From: Candidatus Peregrinibacteria bacterium
GTDB lineage: Bacteria > Patescibacteriota > Gracilibacteria > UBA1369 > UBA12463
Length of the DNA: 10,413 nucleotides
Assembly: GCA_023245695.1 (NCBI GenBank)
Contig: JAHFJT010000024.1
Location: 1 to 10,413 of the forward strand
Direction: 5' to 3'
In this document: piece after piece, positions 1-6,631 of the stretch
How positions within the stretch are numbered: position 1 is the first letter of the stretch
How the letters are laid out: every line of letters starts with the position of its first letter
The notes under the pieces: generated by a model
Database searches by the model: none
What the model saw: the letters and a program-made list of their open reading frames with translations, nothing else
Told to the model about the DNA's origin: nothing
Position numbers and translations under genes: made by a program

Positions 1-507
1 ACCTATGAAGAAAATGCCCGGATCAAGAGTGTTTTTTACTTTGAAACATCGGGAGGGATCATGACGCTGGCAGAAGATTCGGGCATCGAGATCGATGCAT
101 TTCCGAACGAACTTGGACTGAAGACGCGCCGCTGGGGCGCAGGTGAACACGCCACAGACGAAGAGTGGCTGACCTATTTTCTCGAAGAGCTCAAGAAAAA
201 ACCGAAAGAAAAACACACAGCACGTTTCCACTGTACGGCAGCCCTCACGCTGCAAAATGGCACCTCTCGAGAGACCCATGTCTTCCATGGCGAGTGTCCT
301 GGTTTTCTGCACACAGAGCCAAAAACAGCAATACCACATGGCATTCCCCTATCGGCCTGCTTCCAGCCAGAAGGCTTCGAAAAAGTCTATGCTGCGCTCA
401 CGCCAGAAGAAAAAAACAGCATTAGCCATCGAGGCCGGGCTATCCATCAGGTCCGCGACTTTCTCAAACAGTATCTGCGAATCCCGTCGGAAGATCAAAA
501 AAACTAG
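1..507 (+). CDS. RdgB/Ham1-family non-canonical purine NTP pyrophosphatase (5'-truncated)
   Basis: This family hydrolyses dITP, ITP and XTP to the monophosphates in the cytoplasm and keeps deaminated purines out of DNA and RNA. The frame is open from base 1, so the start lies outside the window. Counting from the ATG at 61, residues 4-8 (AEDSG) match the LADDSGL metal-site motif. HTARFHCTA (52-60) and FHGECPG (75-81) match the central strands, and EEKNSISHR (116-124) carries the conserved KN-SHR nucleotide-binding residues. About 168 residues are visible against roughly 190-200 in the family, so some 30 N-terminal residues with the TGN phosphate loop are missing. The usual GxDPxF motif is replaced by IPHGIPLSACF (91-101). 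The remainder (CFQPEG) recalls the human ITPA side of the family. The gene ends in TAG, which overlaps the stop of the convergent gene. The family call is firm; substrate preference is not readable. Confidence 0.9.
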   Translation, partial: TYEENARIKSVFYFETSGGIMTLAEDSGIEIDAFPNELGLKTRRWGAGEHATDEEWLTYFLEELKKKPKEKHTARFHCTAALTLQNGTSRETHVFHGECPGFLHTEPKTAIPHGIPLSACFQPEGFEKVYAALTPEEKNSISHRGRAIHQVRDFLKQYLRIPSEDQKN

Positions 508-1862
508 CTCAGAGATCGAACCTTCATGTAGAGCTTTGGCTGCCAACGGAAGTCAGCATCAAACGTCTGCTCCTGCGGATAGAGCAAGAATGACTCAACG
601 CCGGTATTTTTGATATCGAAGTTCACCTGAACCATGTTGTCCTGACGATGAATATTCACCGCAGTATAGTCACGATTCTTGGCGAGATACAGGAGCGCAT
701 CCTGCGCAAACCAAACCTTCTCCTCCGGCTTGAAGTCGCTCGAAAACACGACACGATTATCCTGAAGAAGTCGATTCACGCGAGCATCAAGACTGAAGAA
801 TTTGAAGTAGGCAAAAGATCCCAGTGCGACAACCATCACGAGCACGAGGACGCCCTGAAGTCGCTGCCAAAGGCTTGAACCAAACGACCCTTCATCATCG
901 AGCCACTCATCAGAATCGAGATCGTCAAAAGTGTTATTGGCAGGCGCGGAAGACTCAACACTGCTAACAGGACGAACCGATGCACGAGCAGACAGAGGTG
1001 ATTCTTGTGGAGACATAGATGGAGATTTAGGAATAGGAGATGTAATATCGGCAAATGGGTCAGCAGGCTTCTTCTGCACCACAATAGGTTCAGTCTTCAT
1101 CACAGGCTCCGGGTGAGCAGAAACAGTCTCCGGCGGACGAGTCGCTGACGAAGGTGCAGACGATACGGTCGGCTCATCAACAGACTGAGGTCGTCGCGAG
1201 AACTGCTCGCTAAAGAGCCCACGAAGAGAAGCATAAATCTCTTGATCCACGTCGAGCTCTTCATGCTGCTTTGCCTTCTTGAGAAGTGACGACACGCCTC
1301 CAAAATACGCAGCAATACGGCTCACACCCATCGGTCCTGGAGAGGCCATACTGACCACACCCTTCGCTTTTTTCAAGCTCTCATAATAAAACGTCGTGCA
1401 CTCTTCCTCGCCGATACCCATCACGTAGGCACGGTCCGCTACATTCAAATCCTCAAAAAAAGTAAGCCACAAAACCTCACGCTCCTTAAAGGCGAGATGA
1501 TTATAAAAATTCTCCAAAATCTGCTCGCGGCGAATAGCACGACTACCCGAATCGGTCTTGACATCATAAACATCGCGGAAGTCGTGAAGACGCTTCACCT
1601 GTTGCATCATTTCAGCGCCCTTTTGGGGCTGAGATTGAACCGCAAAAAACTCATACGCCCACTTGTAGAGATCGATAAGAATAATCTCCTGACCATGACG
1701 AATCTCATCCAGCGCATATTCATAGAGCGACTTGATGATAAAGGCAATTACCGGCTTGGTGGTCGCCCGTCGAGCACAGTATCGATAGAGATCGTCAAAC
1801 GTCTCCCGGTAGAGACTCCAGAACTTTTCGCGTGCCTGATTTTCGGTGAGTGACTCGTTCAT
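504..1862 (-). CDS. Sigma-factor-like protein with C-terminal membrane anchor and outer domain
   Basis: This 452-residue protein is not a family I can name. Residues 14-75 (FWSLYRETFDDLYRYCARR, then LIDLYKWAYEFF) resemble sigma-70 region 2. Residues 112-170 (LAFKEREVLWLTFFEDLN, VMGIGEEE, YYESLKKAK) resemble region 4, with its L-x-x-RE-V-L-x-L-x-F opening and helix-turn-helix spacing. Residues 176-225 are helical. Residues 226-330 form a Pro/Ser-rich, finally acidic linker. One membrane helix spans about 335-356, followed by about 95 residues with strand-like segments. The likely topology is sigma-like part inside and C-terminus outside, so an outside signal could be coupled to transcription; this is inference. 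Region 2 lacks the clear acidic/aromatic DNA-melting motif of ordinary ECF sigmas, so it may be degenerate or only a structural relative. The ATG at 1862 has a weak AGG three bases upstream. It follows the dus gene by 74 bases and has its own candidate promoter. Confidence 0.6.
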   Translation of the reverse strand: MNESLTENQAREKFWSLYRETFDDLYRYCARRATTKPVIAFIIKSLYEYALDEIRHGQEIILIDLYKWAYEFFAVQSQPQKGAEMMQQVKRLHDFRDVYDVKTDSGSRAIRREQILENFYNHLAFKEREVLWLTFFEDLNVADRAYVMGIGEEECTTFYYESLKKAKGVVSMASPGPMGVSRIAAYFGGVSSLLKKAKQHEELDVDQEIYASLRGLFSEQFSRRPQSVDEPTVSSAPSSATRPPETVSAHPEPVMKTEPIVVQKKPADPFADITSPIPKSPSMSPQESPLSARASVRPVSSVESSAPANNTFDDLDSDEWLDDEGSFGSSLWQRLQGVLVLVMVVALGSFAYFKFFSLDARVNRLLQDNRVVFSSDFKPEEKVWFAQDALLYLAKNRDYTAVNIHRQDNMVQVNFDIKNTGVESFLLYPQEQTFDADFRWQPKLYMKVRSLS

Positions 1863-1882
1863 AACCTATTGGCTTCAAAAAG

Positions 1883-1910
1883 ACTATCCGTAAGGGAGCC
1901 ATTTTGACAA
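1883..1910 (-). promoter_or_regulatory. Candidate sigma-70 promoter of the sigma-like gene
   Basis: On the minus strand a TTGTCA (1910-1905, 5 of 6 to TTGACA) is followed after 16 bases by GATAGT (1888-1883, 4 of 6 to TATAAT). Transcription would start near 1876, about 14 bases before the ATG at 1862. The site lies in the gap after the dus stop, so the sigma-like gene could be expressed on its own as well as from the operon. Confidence 0.35.
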
Positions 1911-1936
1911 AAAGCCAAAAAGATTGCAAGTAGAAT

Positions 1937-2926
1937 TTATGCGCGAGCCAAAAGCCGCTCTCGGGAAGCCTCAATAGCATCAAAAATGGCTATGACTTCA
2001 GCCGGAGACTTAGCCTGCATAATCCCATGAACATGGTCAGAGGCACCAAAAAAGCCTTTAATATACGCCGCGAGGTGCTTTCGCATCTCGTTCATACCTA
2101 CACGATCACCCATAATCTCAACCGCCAGGTTGAAATGCTCTCGAATAACCGGCAGCTTTTCCCAGATATCTTTCGGTCGAACGTACGTCTCACCCCGAAC
2201 CGCCGCCACAATTTCAGCAATCAACCACGGATCCCCGAGCGTCGCCCGTCCAATCATCACGCCATCAAGCGTCTTCAGTCGACCAAAAGCATCATCCACC
2301 GTCTTAATATCGCCATTTCCAATAATCGGAATTTTCAACACGCTCTTCGCCAGATAAATCGGTTCCCAATCCGCCGCGCCTGAAAAAGCCTGCTTCCGCG
2401 TTCGCCCATGAAGTGAAAGAAGTTTCGCGCCGGCATCTTGCACGCCCGTACAGAAATTCAGAAATGTTTTTTCGTCGTAACGCTCATAGCCAAGTCGCGT
2501 CTTCACCGAGACCGGAACCGAGACCGCTCGTGACAAATGGTATACAATTTCCGCAGCCAGCTGCGGATTTCTCAGAAGCGCAGAACCACACTCATTCGAG
2601 GTAATTTTACACGTAGGACATCCCATATTGATATCAATTCCGGCGACACCCATGTCCTCTAGAATCTTTCCTGCCTCTACAAAGAATGGAGCGTCTTTTC
2701 CAAAAAGCTGCATGATGAGCGGAAACTCACTCGGATCCCAATCGAGCATTCGGTACGTTCCATTACTTTTATGATGAAGGGCATCGACACTCGTAAGCTC
2801 AGAAAAACAGACAATACCATCGGTCAACTTCTTCACCGTCTGTCGGTACGCCGAGTCGGTCCAACCCGCAAGTGGAGCTAAAGCAATAATCGGTCGCGGC
2901 CAGCTATCCCAAGAAAATGGCATCAT
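1937..2926 (-). CDS. dus: tRNA-dihydrouridine synthase (Dus family)
   Basis: This flavoenzyme reduces uridines in the D-loop region of tRNA to dihydrouridine, using FMN and NAD(P)H. From the ATG at 2926 it has 329 residues, which is normal for the family. Visible motifs are APLAGWTD (17-24, FMN-binding first strand), DINMGCP with the catalytic Cys at 103, GSALL just after it, SVKTRLG with the conserved Lys at 142, LHGRTR (172-177), and GNGDI (203-207) plus GVMIGRA (222-228) for the FMN phosphate. The order fits a DusB-like TIM barrel, but the subclass cannot be fixed by eye. A longer TTG start at 2965 is open and would add 13 residues. I prefer the ATG because family members reach the APMAG motif within about 10-20 residues. 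No Shine-Dalgarno site precedes either start. It follows the small upstream gene by 17 (TTG) or 55 (ATG) bases, so the two are probably co-transcribed. Confidence 0.93.
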   Translation of the reverse strand: MMPFSWDSWPRPIIALAPLAGWTDSAYRQTVKKLTDGIVCFSELTSVDALHHKSNGTYRMLDWDPSEFPLIMQLFGKDAPFFVEAGKILEDMGVAGIDINMGCPTCKITSNECGSALLRNPQLAAEIVYHLSRAVSVPVSVKTRLGYERYDEKTFLNFCTGVQDAGAKLLSLHGRTRKQAFSGAADWEPIYLAKSVLKIPIIGNGDIKTVDDAFGRLKTLDGVMIGRATLGDPWLIAEIVAAVRGETYVRPKDIWEKLPVIREHFNLAVEIMGDRVGMNEMRKHLAAYIKGFFGASDHVHGIMQAKSPAEVIAIFDAIEASRERLLARA

Positions 2927-2981
2927 AAAAACATTAAAGCCATGCCAGTATAGATAATTTTCCAAAAATTACTAGTCTGAC

Positions 2982-3245
2982 TTATTCCTGAGACTTCTGT
3001 CGCTTCTCAGCCCGCTGCGCCTTTTTGGCTTTAATCTTCTCGTAGGTTGCGTAGTAACTCTCGCCTGAGTCGCCCAAAAATCGAGCAGCTCCTTTTGCCC
3101 AACTTGCAACATCTGAGCGCTTCTCTGAGTCATTTCCGAGCTGTTTGAGCTTCCGAAAACCATAATGGAATACATCATCAGCGAGCGACTGGACATGCGC
3201 CAAAGCCGAACCTACGAGCCTCGAAAATGGTGATGAATGTTTCAT
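2982..3245 (-). CDS. Small basic hypothetical protein upstream of dus
   Basis: I do not recognise this 87-residue protein. It looks soluble and helical. The first 50 residues contain a segment that could be an amphipathic helix (LVGSALAHVQSLADDVFHYGFRKL). A middle part (VASWAKGAARFLGDSGESYY) leads to a strongly basic, charged tail (KIKAKKAQRAEKRQ) that could bind nucleic acid or ribosomes; this is inference. No cysteines, membrane segment or signal peptide are seen. A longer start at 3269 (ATG) would add eight residues. However, a good -10 box (TATAAT, 3273-3268) covers that codon, so a transcript from this promoter would begin near 3261 and the first usable start is the ATG at 3245. It is probably the first gene of an operon with dus. 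Confidence 0.62.
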   Translation of the reverse strand: MKHSSPFSRLVGSALAHVQSLADDVFHYGFRKLKQLGNDSEKRSDVASWAKGAARFLGDSGESYYATYEKIKAKKAQRAEKRQKSQE

Positions 3246-3267
3246 AGAAAACCGGTTAAGCATGGCC

Positions 3268-3296
3268 ATTATACCCCAAACATGATACGATGTCCT
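3268..3296 (-). promoter_or_regulatory. Sigma-70 promoter for the small gene and dus
   Basis: On the minus strand a perfect TATAAT (3273-3268) lies 17 bases downstream of AGGACA (3296-3291, 4 of 6 to TTGACA). Start of transcription is expected near 3261, about 16 bases before the ATG at 3245. The -35 overlaps the first codons of the divergent gene starting at 3290. Confidence 0.55.
3283..3291 (+). promoter_or_regulatory. Possible extended -10 for the rightward small gene
   Basis: The plus strand reads TG-A-TACGAT at 3283-3291, an extended -10 with 4 of 6 matches. TGGCCA sits 17 bases upstream (3263-3268, 4 of 6 to TTGACA). A start near 3298 would give a leaderless message beginning at or next to the ATG at 3299. 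It interleaves with the opposing promoter, so the two would compete. Weak evidence. Confidence 0.25.
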
Positions 3297-3553
3297 CTAT
3301 GGAAAATAACTCAAAAATTCTCAACACCATTCTGGTAATTTTGCTAATCCTGACAGCAATCCTTATTGCGCGCGTATTCATGACCGCGAAGGCACCACGA
3401 GCTATAACAAGCAGCGGAACGAACAATAATCTATTTTGCACACAAGTAATCACCCAGGCAAAAAACAATCAAACCGGAGAAGCAAAAGAGTTCCCAACCT
3501 CATGTCTACCCACGGGGTGGACGCGCGTAACACCAGATTCCATCACGAAGTGA
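3290..3553 (+). CDS. Small membrane-anchored protein with a two-cysteine outer domain
   Basis: This is an 87-residue protein with one N-terminal membrane helix (about residues 10-31, ILNTILVILLILTAILIARV). A short outer segment holds just two cysteines (50 and 72), which could form a disulfide. The outer motif, FCTQVITQAKNN-QTGE-KEFPTSCLPTGW, is of a type I associate with small extracytoplasmic proteins of Patescibacteria (pattern C-x-Q-V-I-T ... TGE ... FP-x-x-C ... GW). That is memory, not a search. There is no lipobox, since the cysteines lie far from the helix, so it is an anchored protein rather than a lipoprotein. The ATG at 3290 or the ATG at 3299 (three codons in) could be the start; neither has a Shine-Dalgarno site. 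It ends in TGA 32 bases before the transporter gene, so the two may share a message. Function unknown. Confidence 0.7.
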   Translation: MSSMENNSKILNTILVILLILTAILIARVFMTAKAPRAITSSGTNNNLFCTQVITQAKNNQTGEAKEFPTSCLPTGWTRVTPDSITK

Positions 3554-3557
3554 TTTC

Positions 3558-3585
3558 TTTACTTTTGAAGAGGGGGCGGTAAAAT
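3558..3585 (+). promoter_or_regulatory. Candidate promoter upstream of the APC transporter
   Basis: TTTACT (3558-3563, 4 of 6 to TTGACA) is followed after 16 bases by TAAAAT (3580-3585, 5 of 6 to TATAAT). Transcription would start near 3592, past the ATG at 3586, which would favour the ATG at 3619. A competing reading is that the G-rich AGAGGGGG at 3569-3576 is a Shine-Dalgarno site for 3586. Confidence 0.3.
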
Positions 3586-5358
3586 ATGCCGGAACACGCA
3601 TACCATTCCCTTCTTTTCATGAGCAGCTCAATCAAAAAACAGAAGCTTGGCGAAGTTGCCTCAACCGCCATCTGCGGAAACGATATTATGAGCTCCGTAC
3701 TCTACGTATCGGGCATTGCCATTACGGTATCAGGAATATACGCTCCATTCATTCTTCTCGCGATCGGCATTGTTCTGCTCCTCTATAGAGGTGTCTACCG
3801 CGAAGTCGTAGAGTCTCCTCCTGTAAACGGAGGAACCTACAATGCACTTCTCAATGGAACCTCAAAAAACATCGCCGCTACAGCCGGTGTCCTCACCATC
3901 CTATCCTACGTCGCCACCTGTGTCATCTCAGGGAAAACCGCGGTTGAGTATCTTGGCACGATCGTAAATATACCGGTAATTCCAGTGACCATCGGTGTAC
4001 TTGCGCTCTTTGCGATGCTCGTTATCTCAGGAGTAAAAGACTCAGCCAAAGTCGCAATTGGCATCTTCTTCCTCCATCTCCTCACCCTTACAGCATTCGT
4101 CATCATCGGTGCATACTTTCTCCTCCACAATCCAAACCAATTCCAGTTTAACTTCAGCCACACCCGAGCGCTCGTCGACAACCAGTCTCTAATTGTAATC
4201 CTTATTCTTGGCTTCTCCTCATCACTTCTGGGAGTTTCCGGTTTTGAAAGCTCGGCCGATTTTGTGGAAGAGCAAGAAAAAGGTGTCTTCAAAAAGACTC
4301 TTACAAACATGCTCCTCGGCGTCGTGATCTTTAACCCGATTGTCGCATTTCTTTGTCTCGGCATCTCTGGCATTCCAGAGATCAACAACCTCTCAAACTT
4401 CCTTCTCGCAGGCGAGGCAAAGGTTATTGGTGGAACACTCTTCCAGTACATCGTCGTCATCGATGCCTTCCTTGTACTTTGCGGAGGTGTTCTGACGGGA
4501 TTTATTGGTGTCTCGGGCCTTATCAACCGTATGGCACTCGACGAAGCCCTCCCGTTCTGGTTTGCTCAACGCAATACCAAGGGCTCATATCCTCGCATCG
4601 TGTTAACATTTTTTGCATTCTGCGCATCGATCTTACTCATTACAGGTGGTGACCTTAAGGCGCTCGCGGGTGTCTACGCCATCAGCTTTCTCTCAGTCAT
4701 GAGCATGTTCGCACTTGGCAACCTCATCCTCAAAATCACCCGTCCTGATCTCAAGCGATTTTACACATTCCCAGCAATTTTTGTCTTCTGTGCATTTCTC
4801 ACTACCTTCATCGGCCTCCTTGGAAATATCTCTATGGACGTCACAAACCTCATCCTTTTCCTCTTCTACTTCCTCCCGGTCATGATCCTCGTCCGCGCCT
4901 ATATTTACCGCGACTACATCGTTTCTTTTATCTACAAACACACATCGCAAACCTCGCTTCTTCATAAAATCTTCCGAGTTGTGTTCCGCAATGTTACCCG
5001 TGGAACCTACATTCTTTTCATCCATCGTGCCGATCGCCTCTTCAATACCATGAAGTACATAAGCAATAATGAAGCTGGTCGCCACGTTATCATTCTCCAC
5101 TGTAAAGACGATACGGACGAGGTCAACAAAGAGGTTTGGAAAGAGCTAAACGCACTCGTGCCTGCCCTCCCAAAGGCCGGAGTTTTCCCACATCTCCGTC
5201 TTGATCTTCATCAAGTAGAGGGTGAGTTCGGCCCAGAGATTATCCACAAAGCGTCAGTTAAATATGATGTCCCTAAAAATCGCATCTTCGTTGGCACCAT
5301 TCACCACAGTCACAAATTCAACTATGACGAGCTTGGCGGCGTGAGAATTATTGTATAG
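3586..5358 (+). CDS. APC-superfamily transporter with C-terminal cytoplasmic domain
   Basis: This 590-residue protein has about 12 hydrophobic helices between residues 25 and 440, then a soluble C-terminal part (about 465-590). The first helix begins GNDIMSSVLY (31-40), a broken-helix motif of the APC fold. PPVNGGTYNALLNG (78-91) matches the conserved P-x-x-GG-x-Y loop after helix 2. FSSSLLGVSGFESSADFVEEQ lies at helix 6 (about 210-230). The D in GNDIMSS and the GG-x-Y loop recall KimA (YdaO), an APC-fold potassium importer that also carries a cytosolic Usp-like domain. Amino-acid uptake is the other possibility. The C-terminal domain has alternating strands and helices (GTYILFIHRAD, HVIILHC, NRIFVGTIHH), consistent with a nucleotide-binding-like fold. 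The start is uncertain: the ATG at 3586 has a G-rich tract upstream, while the ATG at 3619 (MSSSIKKQK) fits the candidate promoter better. It converges on the DMT transporter, with an 18-base gap and no terminator hairpin. Confidence 0.85.
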   Translation: MPEHAYHSLLFMSSSIKKQKLGEVASTAICGNDIMSSVLYVSGIAITVSGIYAPFILLAIGIVLLLYRGVYREVVESPPVNGGTYNALLNGTSKNIAATAGVLTILSYVATCVISGKTAVEYLGTIVNIPVIPVTIGVLALFAMLVISGVKDSAKVAIGIFFLHLLTLTAFVIIGAYFLLHNPNQFQFNFSHTRALVDNQSLIVILILGFSSSLLGVSGFESSADFVEEQEKGVFKKTLTNMLLGVVIFNPIVAFLCLGISGIPEINNLSNFLLAGEAKVIGGTLFQYIVVIDAFLVLCGGVLTGFIGVSGLINRMALDEALPFWFAQRNTKGSYPRIVLTFFAFCASILLITGGDLKALAGVYAISFLSVMSMFALGNLILKITRPDLKRFYTFPAIFVFCAFLTTFIGLLGNISMDVTNLILFLFYFLPVMILVRAYIYRDYIVSFIYKHTSQTSLLHKIFRVVFRNVTRGTYILFIHRADRLFNTMKYISNNEAGRHVIILHCKDDTDEVNKEVWKELNALVPALPKAGVFPHLRLDLHQVEGEFGPEIIHKASVKYDVPKNRIFVGTIHHSHKFNYDELGGVRIIV

Positions 5359-5376
5359 GCGATCACTCCAAAAGAG

Positions 5377-6267
5377 CTACCCAACAACCAAAACAACCCC
5401 TCCAATCATCACCAGAAAGAGGAGGAACTTTTTCAAAATTGTCCGCCGATCCACCATCTCCCGAAACACACCCGGAAAGAATCGATGTAAAGCCACGGCA
5501 TACAGCAGGACAAAAAGCGGCTGAAACCCCTCGATACTTTTCGCAAGCGTCACTGGAACGAGAGAAACAATGTACGGACTGATCGCATTCCCAGCAAACG
5601 CAAACACCTCATTCAACCCAAACAGTGGCCAAATTTTGCGTATCTGTCGAACCTGACCAATAAGATTCTGCCGAACATGGGGAATCCACAAAAAAAACAA
5701 CACAATACAAAAGGATGAGAGCGATGTCGAGACCATCGTTGTACTCCAGCTCACCGTCTCGAGCACATACTTGTACACCACCGCCTCAATTGCGAGCAAA
5801 AATCCAGCGAAGAGCATATAGAAAAATGCCTTATTCAAGCGAATTTTCTCAACTCGGGTCACCGAGAGCAACATGCTCGAAATCACCAACATAAAAAATC
5901 CAATATACTGACTCGGATGCAATATCTCCCCTATAGCAAAGTATGAAAAAATCGGAACAAAGAATTTTCCGAGAGAAAAGAGTGCTGCGACAATAGAAGT
6001 ATCCTCTTCCTGAAGAGCTTTGTAGTAAGGAAAAAGATAAAACACCTCAATACCTCCAATGAGAAAAAAATAAGGTATGAGGTGCACCGGTGGCAGCTCA
6101 GGGCGCTGAATCAGTACCACGATCGGCAAAAAGAGCACCGCAAAAACGCCGGTAAAAAAACCCAAACTCCACACACTCCGAACCAACCGATTCGACAAGT
6201 ACGTATCGATAACATTCGACCACGCATGAAAAATCGGGTTTAATAGGGCGATAGCGATCCAGACCAT
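5377..6267 (-). CDS. EamA/DMT-superfamily transporter
   Basis: This 296-residue integral membrane protein has about ten predicted helices in two similar halves, the usual size and layout of the drug/metabolite transporter superfamily. The first half ends with the typical segment YYKALQEEDTSIVAALFSLG ... FVPIFSYFAIGEIL (81-116), followed by GFFMLVISSMLLS (123-135). The second half has the matching NAISPYIVSLVPVTLAKSI (227-245) with a following PLFVLLYAVAL helix. Substrate cannot be read; members export amino acids, nucleotides, polyamines or other metabolites. The ATG at 6267 is preceded by TTCCCGT and no Shine-Dalgarno site. It starts 31 bases after the stop of the zinc-ribbon gene on the same strand, so the two are likely co-transcribed. 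Confidence 0.9.
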   Translation of the reverse strand: MVWIAIALLNPIFHAWSNVIDTYLSNRLVRSVWSLGFFTGVFAVLFLPIVVLIQRPELPPVHLIPYFFLIGGIEVFYLFPYYKALQEEDTSIVAALFSLGKFFVPIFSYFAIGEILHPSQYIGFFMLVISSMLLSVTRVEKIRLNKAFFYMLFAGFLLAIEAVVYKYVLETVSWSTTMVSTSLSSFCIVLFFLWIPHVRQNLIGQVRQIRKIWPLFGLNEVFAFAGNAISPYIVSLVPVTLAKSIEGFQPLFVLLYAVALHRFFPGVFREMVDRRTILKKFLLFLVMIGGVVLVVG

Positions 6268-6298
6268 ACGGGAATTTTAACCCAGATAAATAGAAAAA

Positions 6299-6568
6299 CT
6301 ACACCTTCCTCCACCGCTTCAACGTAGGAGTGCCACGCGAAAAGAACCAGGCTAACAAACTCGGAAATCCCACACCCTTCATCTTGCTCTTTACCTTTTC
6401 GGTCATCTCATCCACCGTAATATTCGGTTCAGTAAAACCCCCCTGCTGGTAACAGTGACTACAATATTCGGTCGTTAAACGTCCGTCCTTTTCAGTACCA
6501 CCACCCTTCTCGTCTTTACAAAGTGGCATACCACAACTCTGACAAAATGGGCCTTTGGGTCCGAACAT
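6299..6568 (-). CDS. Small zinc-ribbon protein
   Basis: This 89-residue protein has a putative zinc-ribbon domain of the kind with CQSCGMPL near the N-terminus and YCSHCYQQG-x-F further on (Pfam Zn_ribbon_2-like, from memory). Likely ligands are Cys9, Cys12, Cys36 and Cys39. The order GMPL-x-KDE ... GTE-x-DG ... YC-x-x-CY-x-x-G-x-F-x-x-P-x-ITVDEM is typical of that family. The basic C-terminal tail (TPTLKRWRKV) and a WFF stretch follow. I chose the ATG at 6568 because the zinc ribbon starts eight residues after it. A GTG at 6634 is open but would add 22 residues encoded in the spacer just after the tmRNA gene. No Shine-Dalgarno site; the start is preceded by TCTCCC. The biochemical role of the family is not established. 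Confidence 0.85.
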   Translation of the reverse strand: MFGPKGPFCQSCGMPLCKDEKGGGTEKDGRLTTEYCSHCYQQGGFTEPNITVDEMTEKVKSKMKGVGFPSLLAWFFSRGTPTLKRWRKV

Positions 6569-6616
6569 GGGAGATATATTTAAAAAACAAATACGGATAC
6601 GGGCACGGGCGGCCAC

Positions 6617-6631
6617 AGCACCCAGGGTGCT
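6617..6631 (-). terminator. Hairpin downstream of the tmRNA gene, possible weak terminator
   Basis: An inverted repeat AGCACC-CAG-GGTGCT (6-base-pair stem, 3-base loop) lies 29 bases past the tmRNA 3' end. It is not followed directly by a T-run; the nearest (TTTGTTTTTT on the minus strand) is about 25 bases further. It could be a processing signal or a poor terminator, leaving read-through into the zinc-ribbon gene possible. Confidence 0.25.

Noticed and set aside
1869..1918. Inverted repeat TTGGCTT / AAGCCAA in the gap after dus
   Set aside because: Seven base pairs with a 36-base loop in AT-rich sequence is within chance; no T-run for a terminator.
2927..2965. TTG-initiated extension of the dus product
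   Set aside because: Not excluded, but it adds 13 residues that the family does not need, and two ATGs follow in frame at 2926 and 2923.
3551..3553. Possible TGA recoding (genetic code 25)
   Set aside because: TGA works as a stop here, and the conserved genes (mfd, dus, APC and DMT transporters) have no in-frame TGA.
3906..4526. Long open frame antisense to the APC transporter (206 codons, minus)
   Set aside because: It is a shadow of a well-supported gene, with Arg/Pro/Thr-rich low-complexity composition and no recognisable domain.
4693..5100. Acidic open frame antisense to the APC transporter (135 codons, minus)
   Set aside because: The high Glu/Asp content is what the complement of helix-coding, TTC/CTC-rich DNA gives; no start signal or family match.
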